This document shows, one piece after another, positions 50,937 to 60,539 of a stretch of 64,000 nt of DNA. Each line of letters opens with the position of its first letter. Positions within the stretch are counted from its first letter, which is position 1. The position numbers and the translations under genes are program-made. Below the pieces are notes generated by a model, which was given only the letters and a program-made list of their open reading frames with translations, did no database searches and had not been told where the DNA came from. Source of the DNA: Prochlorococcus sp. AG-355-A09 (lineage in GTDB: Bacteria > Cyanobacteriota > Cyanobacteriia > PCC-6307 > Cyanobiaceae); the NCBI GenBank assembly GCA_003280995.1, contig QCDG01000005.1, positions 44,956-108,955 of the forward strand, given 5' to 3'.

Positions 50937-51006
50937 AAAATATTTTCATAAATATTTTAAAATAAATTCAAATGCTAAAATAAATTCAAACAAAAATATT
51001 TTCATG
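50937..51006. repeat. Short nested direct repeats upstream of GT-C gene
   Basis: TAAAATAAATTCAAA twice about 18 nt apart; AAAATATTTTCAT at both ends, the second abutting the ATG. Confidence 0.7.
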
Positions 51007-53376
51007 AGAATTATTAATAGTGATGAAAAAAATATAAATCATCTGATAAATATTTTATCTTGTGTCTCATTCTTATCATTCTTATTTATAATTTTTCATC
51101 ACACTTTTTTGATTTTTAGCTTTACTGAAGGTTGGTATTCAAGTTGGGCTTCTACAAATACTTTTTCTGAACTTTATTCTTCAGGTTTCCCGTTCCCCCC
51201 TATTTACATAACTTTTTACAAATTAGTTTTAAATTTAATAGATTTTTTTTCAATAGATCGTTACTTTGGACTTCGCATTGTTGGGGGATTCATATCTTTA
51301 ATAAATCTCTGGATTATATTTAGAATTGCAAAAAATTTAGGAAGTAAAACAAACTTTTCTTTATTAATTTCAAGTTGCTCTCTGATTATATTCAGTTCAA
51401 TGGAAGCGTTTGTTATTTATGACTATACCCCTTTCTTAGGAATCATAATAAGTTCATTGGCATTGATAATTACTGAAAAAGAAAGGAAAATTTACTTTCT
51501 AAGAATTAATTTATTTCCTTATTTAAGAAATATTTTTACTTCATTATTATTAATAGCTTTAATAGGATCAAAACAAAGCGCAATTCCTATAGCTATATTA
51601 TTTATTTTGGTTTATGGTTTAACAAGAAGAAAGAAATTAGAAAGGATAAATTTTTTATCTACGATATTACTCTTTTTAGTCCTTTATATACTTTATTTTG
51701 TAAATAACATTGGTTATGAACAATTTTTAGATATTTATACAAATGCAGAATACAAAGGCGGAGCAGACAAAATAATTAAAAGGCTACCAAAAATACTTGT
51801 TTCATCTTCTTTAAAACTTAATCCAGGATTGCTTTTTAGAATTGTAAGAGAATCAATTATTTTCTTAATAGTTTTTTTGCCCGTGGGAATTACCTCTTTA
51901 AATATTTTTAAAATATTTAAAAGCAAGAGATATTTGTTAATTATTTTGATAAGTTCCTTTCTTACAGTATTTGGATTATTTCTAATCCCACAAGCCACTA
52001 ATGATATGACTGCTATAGTTAGAACTATTAGGGAATCGGGTGTTGGATTTTTAATATTTTCAATTCTACTGGGATTATCAACTTTCATATTTTATCCAAG
52101 TTTAGAAAACTATAAAAAGAAACTTATCCTTTTGCTTCTAACTTTTCTTTCTAGCATTATCTTAACTAATGTCATGTCAGGCGGTACAGGAGCTTTTGAT
52201 AGCTTTTTGATAATTCCAGTTTTTGCTATTCTGATTTATAAATTAATAGATGAATTGAAAATATATGAAAACTCTGATCAATTAATAAAAACAAAAAAAA
52301 TAATTTTCTCAATATTTGGTAGAGTTTTTAATTTTCATGATTATAAGAATTTTGAATACCTTTTCAAGAAAGCATATTTTATAATCATAAAAATTTTAAA
52401 ACTGTTATTTTCTGGAATAATTGCTTGCATTTCTTTTGCAGGTATGGCGGATATCTATGCTAAAGGATATACATGGTGGGGAATGGTTGAGAAAAGCGAT
52501 AATGCATTCCTTTTTGACAAATTAATATTTTTCAAGAAACCAACCAGAAATAAAATTCCAGGATCATTTTTTATGTCATATGATCAAAGAATGTATACTG
52601 ATAGAAGCCTTCAAATAATAAATAATTATTCAAACAGTAATAATATTTTAGCTTTTCCAAATATACCTTACTTTTATGAAGCTTCTTCTAAAGATTCATT
52701 TGCAGGAACACCTCTAAATTGGATAGATGTTACAAGTTCAAAATCTTCTGAAATGCAAAAAAATGAATGGAATCAAAATAAACCAGAGATAATTATTTTT
52801 AACTTTATGCATTCGGATGTTTATAATATTCAGGCCAGGGCATTTAGTAATGAAAAACTAGGTGAACATTCTTTTAAATACATAAATTCTAATATTTTAG
52901 ATGAAATAATAAACGGTAAATATATTATTTTAGATTCCTATCTTGCTTCAGATACTGGATATGGATTATTTACTCTTGTAAGAAAAGATATTTTTGAAAA
53001 AAATAATTCTAAATCAAATATTGATTATTCAAAAAAACAATTTGATATTATAAAAACTAAATTAGAAATTAATGCAGATATTTTAAAAAAGGGTTTTCCT
53101 TATTCAACAATTGTATGCATGGATAAAAATGAAAATTATGCAAAAGAATTACATCTAGATTTATTTAAAAAAAATAATATAGATTGTAAAAACTCTAGTC
53201 GAGTTAATCTTTCAGATAAAAAACTTTTTAAAGATGAATATTCTTTCAATATGATTGAAAAGAAAACTATTGAAATATCTGAAAGAAATAATTTATATAT
53301 AGAAAGCTTAAAAGATAATGAATTCGCCAACAATGTAGTTGTTTTCACATATTTATTCTCTTTGTTCAATTATTAA
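51004..53376 (+). CDS. GT-C type membrane glycosyltransferase-like protein
   Basis: N-terminal polytopic domain with TEGWYSSW and SGFPFPPIYITFYK; ~300 aa C-terminal soluble part. Confidence 0.65.
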   Translation: MRIINSDEKNINHLINILSCVSFLSFLFIIFHHTFLIFSFTEGWYSSWASTNTFSELYSSGFPFPPIYITFYKLVLNLIDFFSIDRYFGLRIVGGFISLINLWIIFRIAKNLGSKTNFSLLISSCSLIIFSSMEAFVIYDYTPFLGIIISSLALIITEKERKIYFLRINLFPYLRNIFTSLLLIALIGSKQSAIPIAILFILVYGLTRRKKLERINFLSTILLFLVLYILYFVNNIGYEQFLDIYTNAEYKGGADKIIKRLPKILVSSSLKLNPGLLFRIVRESIIFLIVFLPVGITSLNIFKIFKSKRYLLIILISSFLTVFGLFLIPQATNDMTAIVRTIRESGVGFLIFSILLGLSTFIFYPSLENYKKKLILLLLTFLSSIILTNVMSGGTGAFDSFLIIPVFAILIYKLIDELKIYENSDQLIKTKKIIFSIFGRVFNFHDYKNFEYLFKKAYFIIIKILKLLFSGIIACISFAGMADIYAKGYTWWGMVEKSDNAFLFDKLIFFKKPTRNKIPGSFFMSYDQRMYTDRSLQIINNYSNSNNILAFPNIPYFYEASSKDSFAGTPLNWIDVTSSKSSEMQKNEWNQNKPEIIIFNFMHSDVYNIQARAFSNEKLGEHSFKYINSNILDEIINGKYIILDSYLASDTGYGLFTLVRKDIFEKNNSKSNIDYSKKQFDIIKTKLEINADILKKGFPYSTIVCMDKNENYAKELHLDLFKKNNIDCKNSSRVNLSDKKLFKDEYSFNMIEKKTIEISERNNLYIESLKDNEFANNVVVFTYLFSLFNY

Positions 53377-53427
53377 AAAAATTATTGCATTTATATGTAA
53401 TTCAAATTAAGTCTTCAAATAGAATAT

Positions 53428-54369
53428 TTATTTATATATTGCTTTTTGCTTTACTTTCTTTTTAATGGGTTTTAATCTTGACAATATTTGTCCTTGCCTA
53501 TCAAGAACTATGGCTATTAAAATGCAAAATCCAGAATTAAATATCAGCATCAATATTAATATAGTAGCTATTCCAGGTCCTAAGCTATTCCAAAAAAATA
53601 TTTTTCTGAAGATTGTTAATACTATTAATAGAAAACTAATACTTGTTAATATGAATGAGTAAAAACCTGCAAACCGTGGAATTCTGGTTGTATTTCTTAT
53701 TACTGTTTTCAAAGCCTCTTTTGTATAATCTATAAGGCTATAGGATGAGTTACCATCATTCCTCTCAGCGTGAAAATATTTAAATGACTTAATTTTGTTA
53801 GTTTGGGTTGGGAGAAGTATTCTTAAAGTTGGTTCTTCAAAATTGTTATCATTAAATCTATTTATTAAACTTCTTGAATATAATCCAAAGCCACTATACC
53901 TTGAGTTGAATTTTATGAGACCAAAGACCTTCAAAATTTTATAATAAATACCTCTTAGATACCACATTAAAATATTTTCTTTTTGGTGAGACTTTATTCC
54001 AATTGCTGCTTCATAACCATCTTCAAATGCTTCTGCAAATTTAAGTATTAAACTAGGAGGTTCCTGTAAATCTGCTGCAATTAAGCAAACAACATCCCCA
54101 GAACTTTTAAAGAGACCCTCAAGCGGGGATAAAATAGGCCCATAATTTTTATCATTAACATAGAGTTTTACATTATTATCTTTTTCTCTAATTGAAAGAA
54201 CTTTTTCTACTGTGCTGTCATCGCTGCAATTATCAATTATTAAGTATTCATAATCATCATATTTTGGGAACTTTTTTTTTAATTTATAAAATGATTTTAT
54301 ACTTTCTTGATAATGTTTTTCTATATTTAATTCCTCTCTAAAAGTTGGAACTACGAAACTAATCTTCAT
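53428..54369 (-). CDS. Glycosyltransferase family 2, GtrB/DPM-like with two C-terminal TM segments
   Basis: SFVVPTFREELNIE; LIIDNCSDDSTVE; LIAADLQEPPSLI; two terminal hydrophobic helices. Confidence 0.9.
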   Translation of the reverse strand: MKISFVVPTFREELNIEKHYQESIKSFYKLKKKFPKYDDYEYLIIDNCSDDSTVEKVLSIREKDNNVKLYVNDKNYGPILSPLEGLFKSSGDVVCLIAADLQEPPSLILKFAEAFEDGYEAAIGIKSHQKENILMWYLRGIYYKILKVFGLIKFNSRYSGFGLYSRSLINRFNDNNFEEPTLRILLPTQTNKIKSFKYFHAERNDGNSSYSLIDYTKEALKTVIRNTTRIPRFAGFYSFILTSISFLLIVLTIFRKIFFWNSLGPGIATILILMLIFNSGFCILIAIVLDRQGQILSRLKPIKKKVKQKAIYK

Positions 54370-54509
54370 ACCAATAGAAATAATTAATAAATAGATAATC
54401 TTCCATAAATAATAACATCTTAATTAAATTTAAAAAGTTAATATTGATTATTTTCTCGTATTAAATTATAGATTTTTAAAAAAATTAAAGATTATTTTTA
54501 AAGAAATTT

Positions 54510-55448
54510 TTAAGAAATATCTTTCATTGTTTCCTTTATTTGCGAGGTCAGTGTATTCGGTTCAATATTATAATTTTTTAATAAATTTATGAAATCTTTT
54601 GTATCACAAGAATAATTATTTTCCTCTAGCTTAAAATCAATATTTTCCTGAAATTTTGGTAAAGAATACATTTTAGTAATGTATGTTGCAAGTTCAATTA
54701 AATTTAGAGTTATGGATGCTGAATTAATTATGTTGCCAGATAGTTTTGTTTTATTTTCATCATTAAGCCAATTTATTCCTAACTTAGCTATGTCTGATGC
54801 AAATCCATAACTTCTAATTACATTATTTTTTGATTTAATTATTATTGATTTATTGCATTTTGCATTTAATAAAAAATTACCAAAAGCAAATAAGTTTGGA
54901 TCTTTTATGAATCTTCCAGAAAGAGCAAATATCCTCATTACTATTGAGTTTGATGTTGAAGATAATATTTTTTCTTCGCTATATTTTAAATATTCATATG
55001 GGCTATTAAGCAAATCATTTTTATTAGGAATTTTATTGTCAAAAATCCTAGCTGCGCCGGAAGATATTACTACTATTTCGGAATTTTTTGAACATTCTAA
55101 TAATTCAGCAACAGAAGAAGTAATACTTTTATTTATATCTATATAATTTTCAATTCCATACTCACTAATCTTTTCTCTTGTAAGAAATGCAGTATGTATT
55201 ATTTTCAGGTTATTTTTATTATCTATATATTCATTGATTGATTTAAGAGGAAAAATAGGAATGCTGATTTGATTCCCTGAATAGGCAGTGCTTTTTATTA
55301 CTGTTTTCTTGCTTCCAAATGCTAGAACACTTTTATTAAATAATTCGGCAGGATAGATTTTTTGCAGTTCATGAAGAAAATTCCTACCTACCCAACCTGT
55401 TGCGCCAGTAACTATAAAAAGACCTTTTTTAAAAAATTTATAATTCAT
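54510..55448 (-). CDS. NAD-dependent epimerase/dehydratase
   Basis: FIVTGATGWVGRNFLHEL; VVISSGAARIF; YEYLKYSEEKIL. Confidence 0.8.
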   Translation of the reverse strand: MNYKFFKKGLFIVTGATGWVGRNFLHELQKIYPAELFNKSVLAFGSKKTVIKSTAYSGNQISIPIFPLKSINEYIDNKNNLKIIHTAFLTREKISEYGIENYIDINKSITSSVAELLECSKNSEIVVISSGAARIFDNKIPNKNDLLNSPYEYLKYSEEKILSSTSNSIVMRIFALSGRFIKDPNLFAFGNFLLNAKCNKSIIIKSKNNVIRSYGFASDIAKLGINWLNDENKTKLSGNIINSASITLNLIELATYITKMYSLPKFQENIDFKLEENNYSCDTKDFINLLKNYNIEPNTLTSQIKETMKDIS

Positions 55449-56104
55449 TCTTTAAGGAATCTATCTAAATCAAGTGGTTTATTTATTCTGTGCATATCTT
55501 TAAAATTTATATTATTACCATAACCATAAGAAGCATATATAAATTCAAAACAGCTTTCTTTGGTAGCAAGATAATCTGATATTGTATCACCAACAAAATA
55601 TCTACTTATTTTTTTTTGTGTTTTTAGATCAATGTATCTAAGATAATTATTTTTAGACTTTACCACTCCCTCAGACCATTCTTTTATACATTCACTAGAT
55701 TTATCTGGACAAAAATATTTTTCAAAAAATTTATTTAGATTAAAAAATTCCAATGATCTACAAGTAATATTAAAAGGTTTATTAGTTAGGATGAATAAGT
55801 TGTTATCCTTTTTAAGAAGGCTAAGAACCTCTATCATTTTTGGATATACCTTATAATATTTATAACCTTCATTGTCATGATGAAGTCTAAATTCCTTAAT
55901 TATTTCTGAAATGATTTGATCATTAATATTTGAGTTTATTACTGATTTAAGATAACTTTTTAAAGGTGGGCCTATATAATTTTTAAATTCTTTCTTAGGT
56001 ATTAATTTTAGATTATATTTTTCACAAGCATAATTAAGCGAATAATAAATACCATCTAGACTATTAAATATAGTCCCATCAAGATCAAAACAAAAAATTG
56101 ACAT
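55445..56104 (-). CDS. HAD hydrolase (phosphoglycolate phosphatase-like)
   Basis: FCFDLDGTIFNSLDGI; LFILTNKP; YFVGDTISDYLAT. Confidence 0.9.
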   Translation of the reverse strand: MSIFCFDLDGTIFNSLDGIYYSLNYACEKYNLKLIPKKEFKNYIGPPLKSYLKSVINSNINDQIISEIIKEFRLHHDNEGYKYYKVYPKMIEVLSLLKKDNNLFILTNKPFNITCRSLEFFNLNKFFEKYFCPDKSSECIKEWSEGVVKSKNNYLRYIDLKTQKKISRYFVGDTISDYLATKESCFEFIYASYGYGNNINFKDMHRINKPLDLDRFLKE

Positions 56105-56116
56105 TTTTGTTTTGAT

Positions 56117-57220
56117 CTATTTACCTCTGTCGAGAATAAAGTTTCTCAAAGATTGGTTCTCTTGATACGGGCCATCAACGTCATCAATTGTTAACTTTTG
56201 GTCTATATCGATGTCCTTTATTAACTTTTCTCCATTAATTATTTCTCTACAAGATAGCTGACCTTTATGTAGTGGAATCGCCAAATAAAAATCTTCGTCG
56301 AAAGATTCTGAAGAAAAAACGTAACCTTTTTGTAAAGCTTTTTTTGAATAAACTCCTCTAACTAATTCATCAAGATATTTTCTTTCTTTGGATGAAACAT
56401 TACGTCTAGATGACGTTGAACCTCCAGACATCTCTCTTGCCTTATGAAAAGCCCTAAACCATGTATCAACTTGGTGAGGTAAAGAGCAATATTTTGAAAC
56501 AGGTACTTCCTCGTAATCAATATCTATATGCCTTTCCCATGTTCTTGCACCTTTCCCATAACTCAGAAGCATAGAATTCTCCCAATCAGTCATTTCATGT
56601 GTGGAAAACCCAATCACATGATTAGGATATCTATTTTTCAAGTAGTCTATTTGATTTAATTCTAGCTCTGAATCTTCAGATGGATAGAGTGATACACAGT
56701 GGTTTATAGCAAGAGGAATATTTCTATGTTCAAAAAACTTAACGCAATCATCAATATTTTTTTCAGTTGCCCCCCCAGTCGATATAATTACTGGCTTTTT
56801 TAAAGAAGCAATCTTTTCTAGCAATGGCCAAGTGGCTATATCGGAACTGGCTACTTTGATAATAGGCAAATCAAACGTACCACATAGTTGAACTGATGCC
56901 TCATCAAAAGGAGTTGCCATTGGTATACATCCGCAATTCACTACTTCATCAATTAAATCTTTAAATTCATCTATGGATAATTTAGTGGCTTCAGTTTTCT
57001 TAATATATCTTGATTCTGTAAAACCCTTAAATGAAGGATGTATAAATGAATCAACATCCCTAAATTGGAGTTTTATTGCAACCTTTACAGAGTTAACTCT
57101 TGCTACTGTTGCAAAATCTCTTACTATCTTCAGACCTCTCTCTAAATTGCCCCAATGATTATTGGCTAATTCAAGCACAAAAAGATTTTCGAAGATTACT
57201 CTATCATTTTGAGAAATCAT
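56117..57220 (-). CDS. NeuB/SpsE family nonulosonate-type synthase
   Basis: LELANNHWGNLERGL; AIKLQFRD; CIPMATPFDEASV; IKVASSDIATWPLLEKIASLKKPVIISTGGA; NHCVSLYPS. Confidence 0.88.
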   Translation of the reverse strand: MISQNDRVIFENLFVLELANNHWGNLERGLKIVRDFATVARVNSVKVAIKLQFRDVDSFIHPSFKGFTESRYIKKTEATKLSIDEFKDLIDEVVNCGCIPMATPFDEASVQLCGTFDLPIIKVASSDIATWPLLEKIASLKKPVIISTGGATEKNIDDCVKFFEHRNIPLAINHCVSLYPSEDSELELNQIDYLKNRYPNHVIGFSTHEMTDWENSMLLSYGKGARTWERHIDIDYEEVPVSKYCSLPHQVDTWFRAFHKAREMSGGSTSSRRNVSSKERKYLDELVRGVYSKKALQKGYVFSSESFDEDFYLAIPLHKGQLSCREIINGEKLIKDIDIDQKLTIDDVDGPYQENQSLRNFILDRGK

Positions 57221-57350
57221 AATTTTGAGTCTTTACTTAATCTCATAACATAATATCTTAACATATTTGTAAATTTACAAGTTCAAAAATACTATATAAA
57301 TTTTTGAGAATTTAGAAGATAGTTTGTTAAATATCTTTGAAATTTAAATT

Positions 57351-58625
57351 TTAATTTTTATCTTCTAAACATTTAATTATTGAATTTGGAACTTTCTCTT
57401 TGCTTAAAATAAACGAATAACGATAAGAGTAATTTTCTTTTAAAAATTCTATTGCTTTGATCGATATACCTCCCAGATCTCCACAAATTGTGACTCTCAT
57501 TTTTGAATTTTTAATGTGATTATTATCAATGAAATTTATGATTTTTATATATTGATTTAACCATAAGCAAATTAGTTTAATTGGAGAATAAGAACAAACT
57601 TTATTAATAGAAGTATAGACATTGTTTAAATATTTAAATTGTTGGGCATCAAAACCTGGGAAATATAAAAGAGAGGCATCATCAGATATAGATTTTTTGA
57701 AAATATCAATATTTAAAGAATAAAATGCTTCAATTAGATCCTTAAATGTATATTTTGTATTTTTGCAATAATCAGAAAAAATTCTTCCACATGGAATATG
57801 AGATATTACTGAAACTTTACCAACATTAGGATAATTTCGATAAAAAGCACTTTTTGATTTAAGTGATCCTTTAAATATTATTTGAGACCCTGTGCCCCAA
57901 TTTATTACTATATCTGAAATTGTTAATGAGGAATAGGTAGTTGCTTGTAAATCTCCAATCTCTGGGAATATCTTTATAGTATTCTTGATATTTATTAAAT
58001 TACTATTTTTAATTTCTAAAAAGGTATCTGAAAATTTATTTTTTTTATTTATTTTTTTAGTAATCATTTTTTTAGGCAAGCAAGTAGACTCCCAAAATTG
58101 AATTGATGCAGGAGTTTCGAAGTTAAAAAAATAATTAAAAATTAGTTGAAATGGTGTCAAAAAATTTTGTACTTTTATTTTATCTTTCATAAATATTTCT
58201 CTTATATTTTTTGTACTTAAATAATATTCCTTATCTTCAATTAAAATCTTATTAATAGGCATTGACAATAAAGTTGGCTGACCATTTTTAATATATATTT
58301 TGCTATTTTTGTTTTTATTTGGCATATCATTCCATGTTGATAAAAATGGCTCACCATTTTCAAGAATTCCTGCTAGACAATGCATTTGACAGCTACTTAA
58401 AACAAATACTTCTTCACTAGATTGACTAATTTCTTTTATAAAAAAATTTATTTCCTTTGCAATTTTTTTTAAACTTTTTTGTAAATAAAATTCAGGATTT
58501 GGATTTAAATCTTTTATGAAAAAATACTTTTCATTTGTTATTTTTTTATCTTGATTAAGACTCCATAATTTTAATCTAGTAAATCCCCAATCAATAATAA
58601 AATATCTTTTTCTTATTTCGTCCAT
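57351..58625 (-). CDS. FGGY carbohydrate kinase-like, sedoheptulokinase-like
   Basis: FIIDWGFTRLKLWSL; SSCQMHCLAGILENGEPFLSTWNDMPN; FPEIGDLQATTYSSLTISDIVINWGTGSQIIF. Confidence 0.65.
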   Translation of the reverse strand: MDEIRKRYFIIDWGFTRLKLWSLNQDKKITNEKYFFIKDLNPNPEFYLQKSLKKIAKEINFFIKEISQSSEEVFVLSSCQMHCLAGILENGEPFLSTWNDMPNKNKNSKIYIKNGQPTLLSMPINKILIEDKEYYLSTKNIREIFMKDKIKVQNFLTPFQLIFNYFFNFETPASIQFWESTCLPKKMITKKINKKNKFSDTFLEIKNSNLINIKNTIKIFPEIGDLQATTYSSLTISDIVINWGTGSQIIFKGSLKSKSAFYRNYPNVGKVSVISHIPCGRIFSDYCKNTKYTFKDLIEAFYSLNIDIFKKSISDDASLLYFPGFDAQQFKYLNNVYTSINKVCSYSPIKLICLWLNQYIKIINFIDNNHIKNSKMRVTICGDLGGISIKAIEFLKENYSYRYSFILSKEKVPNSIIKCLEDKN

Positions 58626-59791
58626 TCAATAAATTTTCCAATTGAATCTCTAATAGATTCGACAATCTCATTACTATTGGATGAGAAATAATGTTTATAA
58701 AAAATCATATCTCCTGGTTTATTTATAATAATAAGTGGCACACTTTCTCCATCTCCTTTTTTATCAAATTTAAACTGATCAACAATATCAGAGGGATTAA
58801 TATGATTTAGAAAACGAAAATCACCATTACATTCTTTTAAAGTAGATTTAATAGCTATTGAAATTTTTTGAAATATCTCTTCATTCATAAATTTCTTACT
58901 ACATGAAAACTTATTGGCAATTTGAATGCCTAACAAAACCGCTAAGCCATGAGGGATTTTGAAATTTGATAATTTTTCAATTGAATGGCCAAATGTATGC
59001 CCATAATTCATTGATCTTCTGACATCAATTTCATATTCATCAAAATCAACAACCGATTTTTTTATAGATAAAGATAATTTCAAAGCTTTTTCATAATCAT
59101 CTAAATTACAATTATTAGGTTCAATAATATATGGCAAGAGGTTTAAATATTCTTCAATAGCTGAGGACGAAGCAGTAATACAGAGTCTTAACATTTCGGA
59201 GAGACCAGCTCTATGTTCAAGGATTGGCATTGTATTTATTGTAAACATAGGGATAATTACTTCTTTAGGTGCTGAAAATAAGCCAAGGATATTCTTTGCA
59301 TTAGACGTATTCACAGCACACTTAGCCCCAACACATGAATCTAATTGCCCTAATGTGGTTGTTGGAAGATAAGAAAAGGGTTGACCTCTTCTAAATAATG
59401 CACATGCACATGCTGTAATATCTTGAATTATTCCACCTCCAATGGCTATAACCTTATTCCCTTTAGAAATATTTTCTCCAATAAATTCATTAATAAGTTC
59501 CAAAACAGTATCTAAGTTTTTATTTTCTTCTTTTGCTTCTACTGTAAAAATTATTGATTTTAAATCACTTGGGATTGGATACAGTTCTTTTACTTTTTTA
59601 TCTATGATAATAAAATCAGCAGTTCTTAAAAGAGAAATATATTGATCAATATTTTTTATGCAGGAAACATTATATTTTTTCGGAAACGAATTAATTTTAA
59701 AAGGAAAATCCTCAACTTCATAATTTAAAGAGCTGCCGTTTATTGAGTAATTCTCTATTTTTTTTTTGTTAATAGATGTTGATTTAGTCAT
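58613..59791 (-). CDS. Sugar-phosphate cyclase (3-dehydroquinate-synthase-like superfamily)
   Basis: AIGGGIIQDITACACALFRRGQPFSYLPTTTLGQLDSCVGAKCAVNTSNAKNILGLFSAP; MNYGHTFGHSIEKL; variant GLSEMLRLCI. Confidence 0.85.
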   Translation of the reverse strand: MTKSTSINKKKIENYSINGSSLNYEVEDFPFKINSFPKKYNVSCIKNIDQYISLLRTADFIIIDKKVKELYPIPSDLKSIIFTVEAKEENKNLDTVLELINEFIGENISKGNKVIAIGGGIIQDITACACALFRRGQPFSYLPTTTLGQLDSCVGAKCAVNTSNAKNILGLFSAPKEVIIPMFTINTMPILEHRAGLSEMLRLCITASSSAIEEYLNLLPYIIEPNNCNLDDYEKALKLSLSIKKSVVDFDEYEIDVRRSMNYGHTFGHSIEKLSNFKIPHGLAVLLGIQIANKFSCSKKFMNEEIFQKISIAIKSTLKECNGDFRFLNHINPSDIVDQFKFDKKGDGESVPLIIINKPGDMIFYKHYFSSNSNEIVESIRDSIGKFIEWTK

Positions 59792-60474
59792 GAGTCAAAA
59801 ATTCCACCACTTATCATACCACCATCAACTGTAATAAAAGTGCCAGTCTGATAAGGGTTTGTAGCTCTTATGTTATTTAACAAAACTTTGGACATTTCTA
59901 AAGGTGTTCCAAACCTTTTCTTGCCAATCCTTTTGCTTAACTCATCTTGCATTTCTTTAGTAAGGTTAGCAGAAGTTAATTTTGTTTTAAAAAATCCAGG
60001 CCTATATCCCATGAATTGGGTTTCTGGATACTCCAGCGCAAGACATTTGATTGATGCCTCTAAAGCATGTTTAGAAACTGAGTAAGGTAATCTATTTTTT
60101 CTTCCGTATAATCCATATAAAGAAGAAATAGCATGAACAGCATCTAATTTATTAGCGAGATTATTTTGAAGCAAATGTACGATAGAAATAAGTGAAACAC
60201 AATTTATGGAAAAATGATTATTGACTAGACAAATTAAATCTTCATTTTTAATATCATTTAATTCGATTTTTTTGTTTACTCCAGCAGCAAATAATAATTG
60301 ATTTGGTGCAAAAGAAATTATTTCGGAAATTAATTTTTGGCTTGGTGTTGTCTCTGACAAGTCCCATTGAGATCTTGTTATTTTTTGAATATTAATTCCT
60401 TCATATTTGTTATTTATAAGAGGTTCTATCAGGTCGCTACCTGCCCCAATAATTGTTAATTTAACCTGTTTCAT
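59788..60474 (-). CDS. Short-chain dehydrogenase/reductase
   Basis: ISSLYGLYGRKNRLPYSVSKHALEASIKCLALEY (YxxxK); TVDGGMISGG. Confidence 0.88.
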   Translation of the reverse strand: MKQVKLTIIGAGSDLIEPLINNKYEGINIQKITRSQWDLSETTPSQKLISEIISFAPNQLLFAAGVNKKIELNDIKNEDLICLVNNHFSINCVSLISIVHLLQNNLANKLDAVHAISSLYGLYGRKNRLPYSVSKHALEASIKCLALEYPETQFMGYRPGFFKTKLTSANLTKEMQDELSKRIGKKRFGTPLEMSKVLLNNIRATNPYQTGTFITVDGGMISGGIFDS

Positions 60475-60539
60475 AATGGATATTTAAATTTATTATTCAT
60501 TATTTTGTTTTCATAAGAATTATTGGAAGGTTTTTAAAA

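Noticed and set aside
51735-52088. 117-aa minus-strand ORF
   Set aside because: Antisense to the GT-C membrane gene; no independent support.
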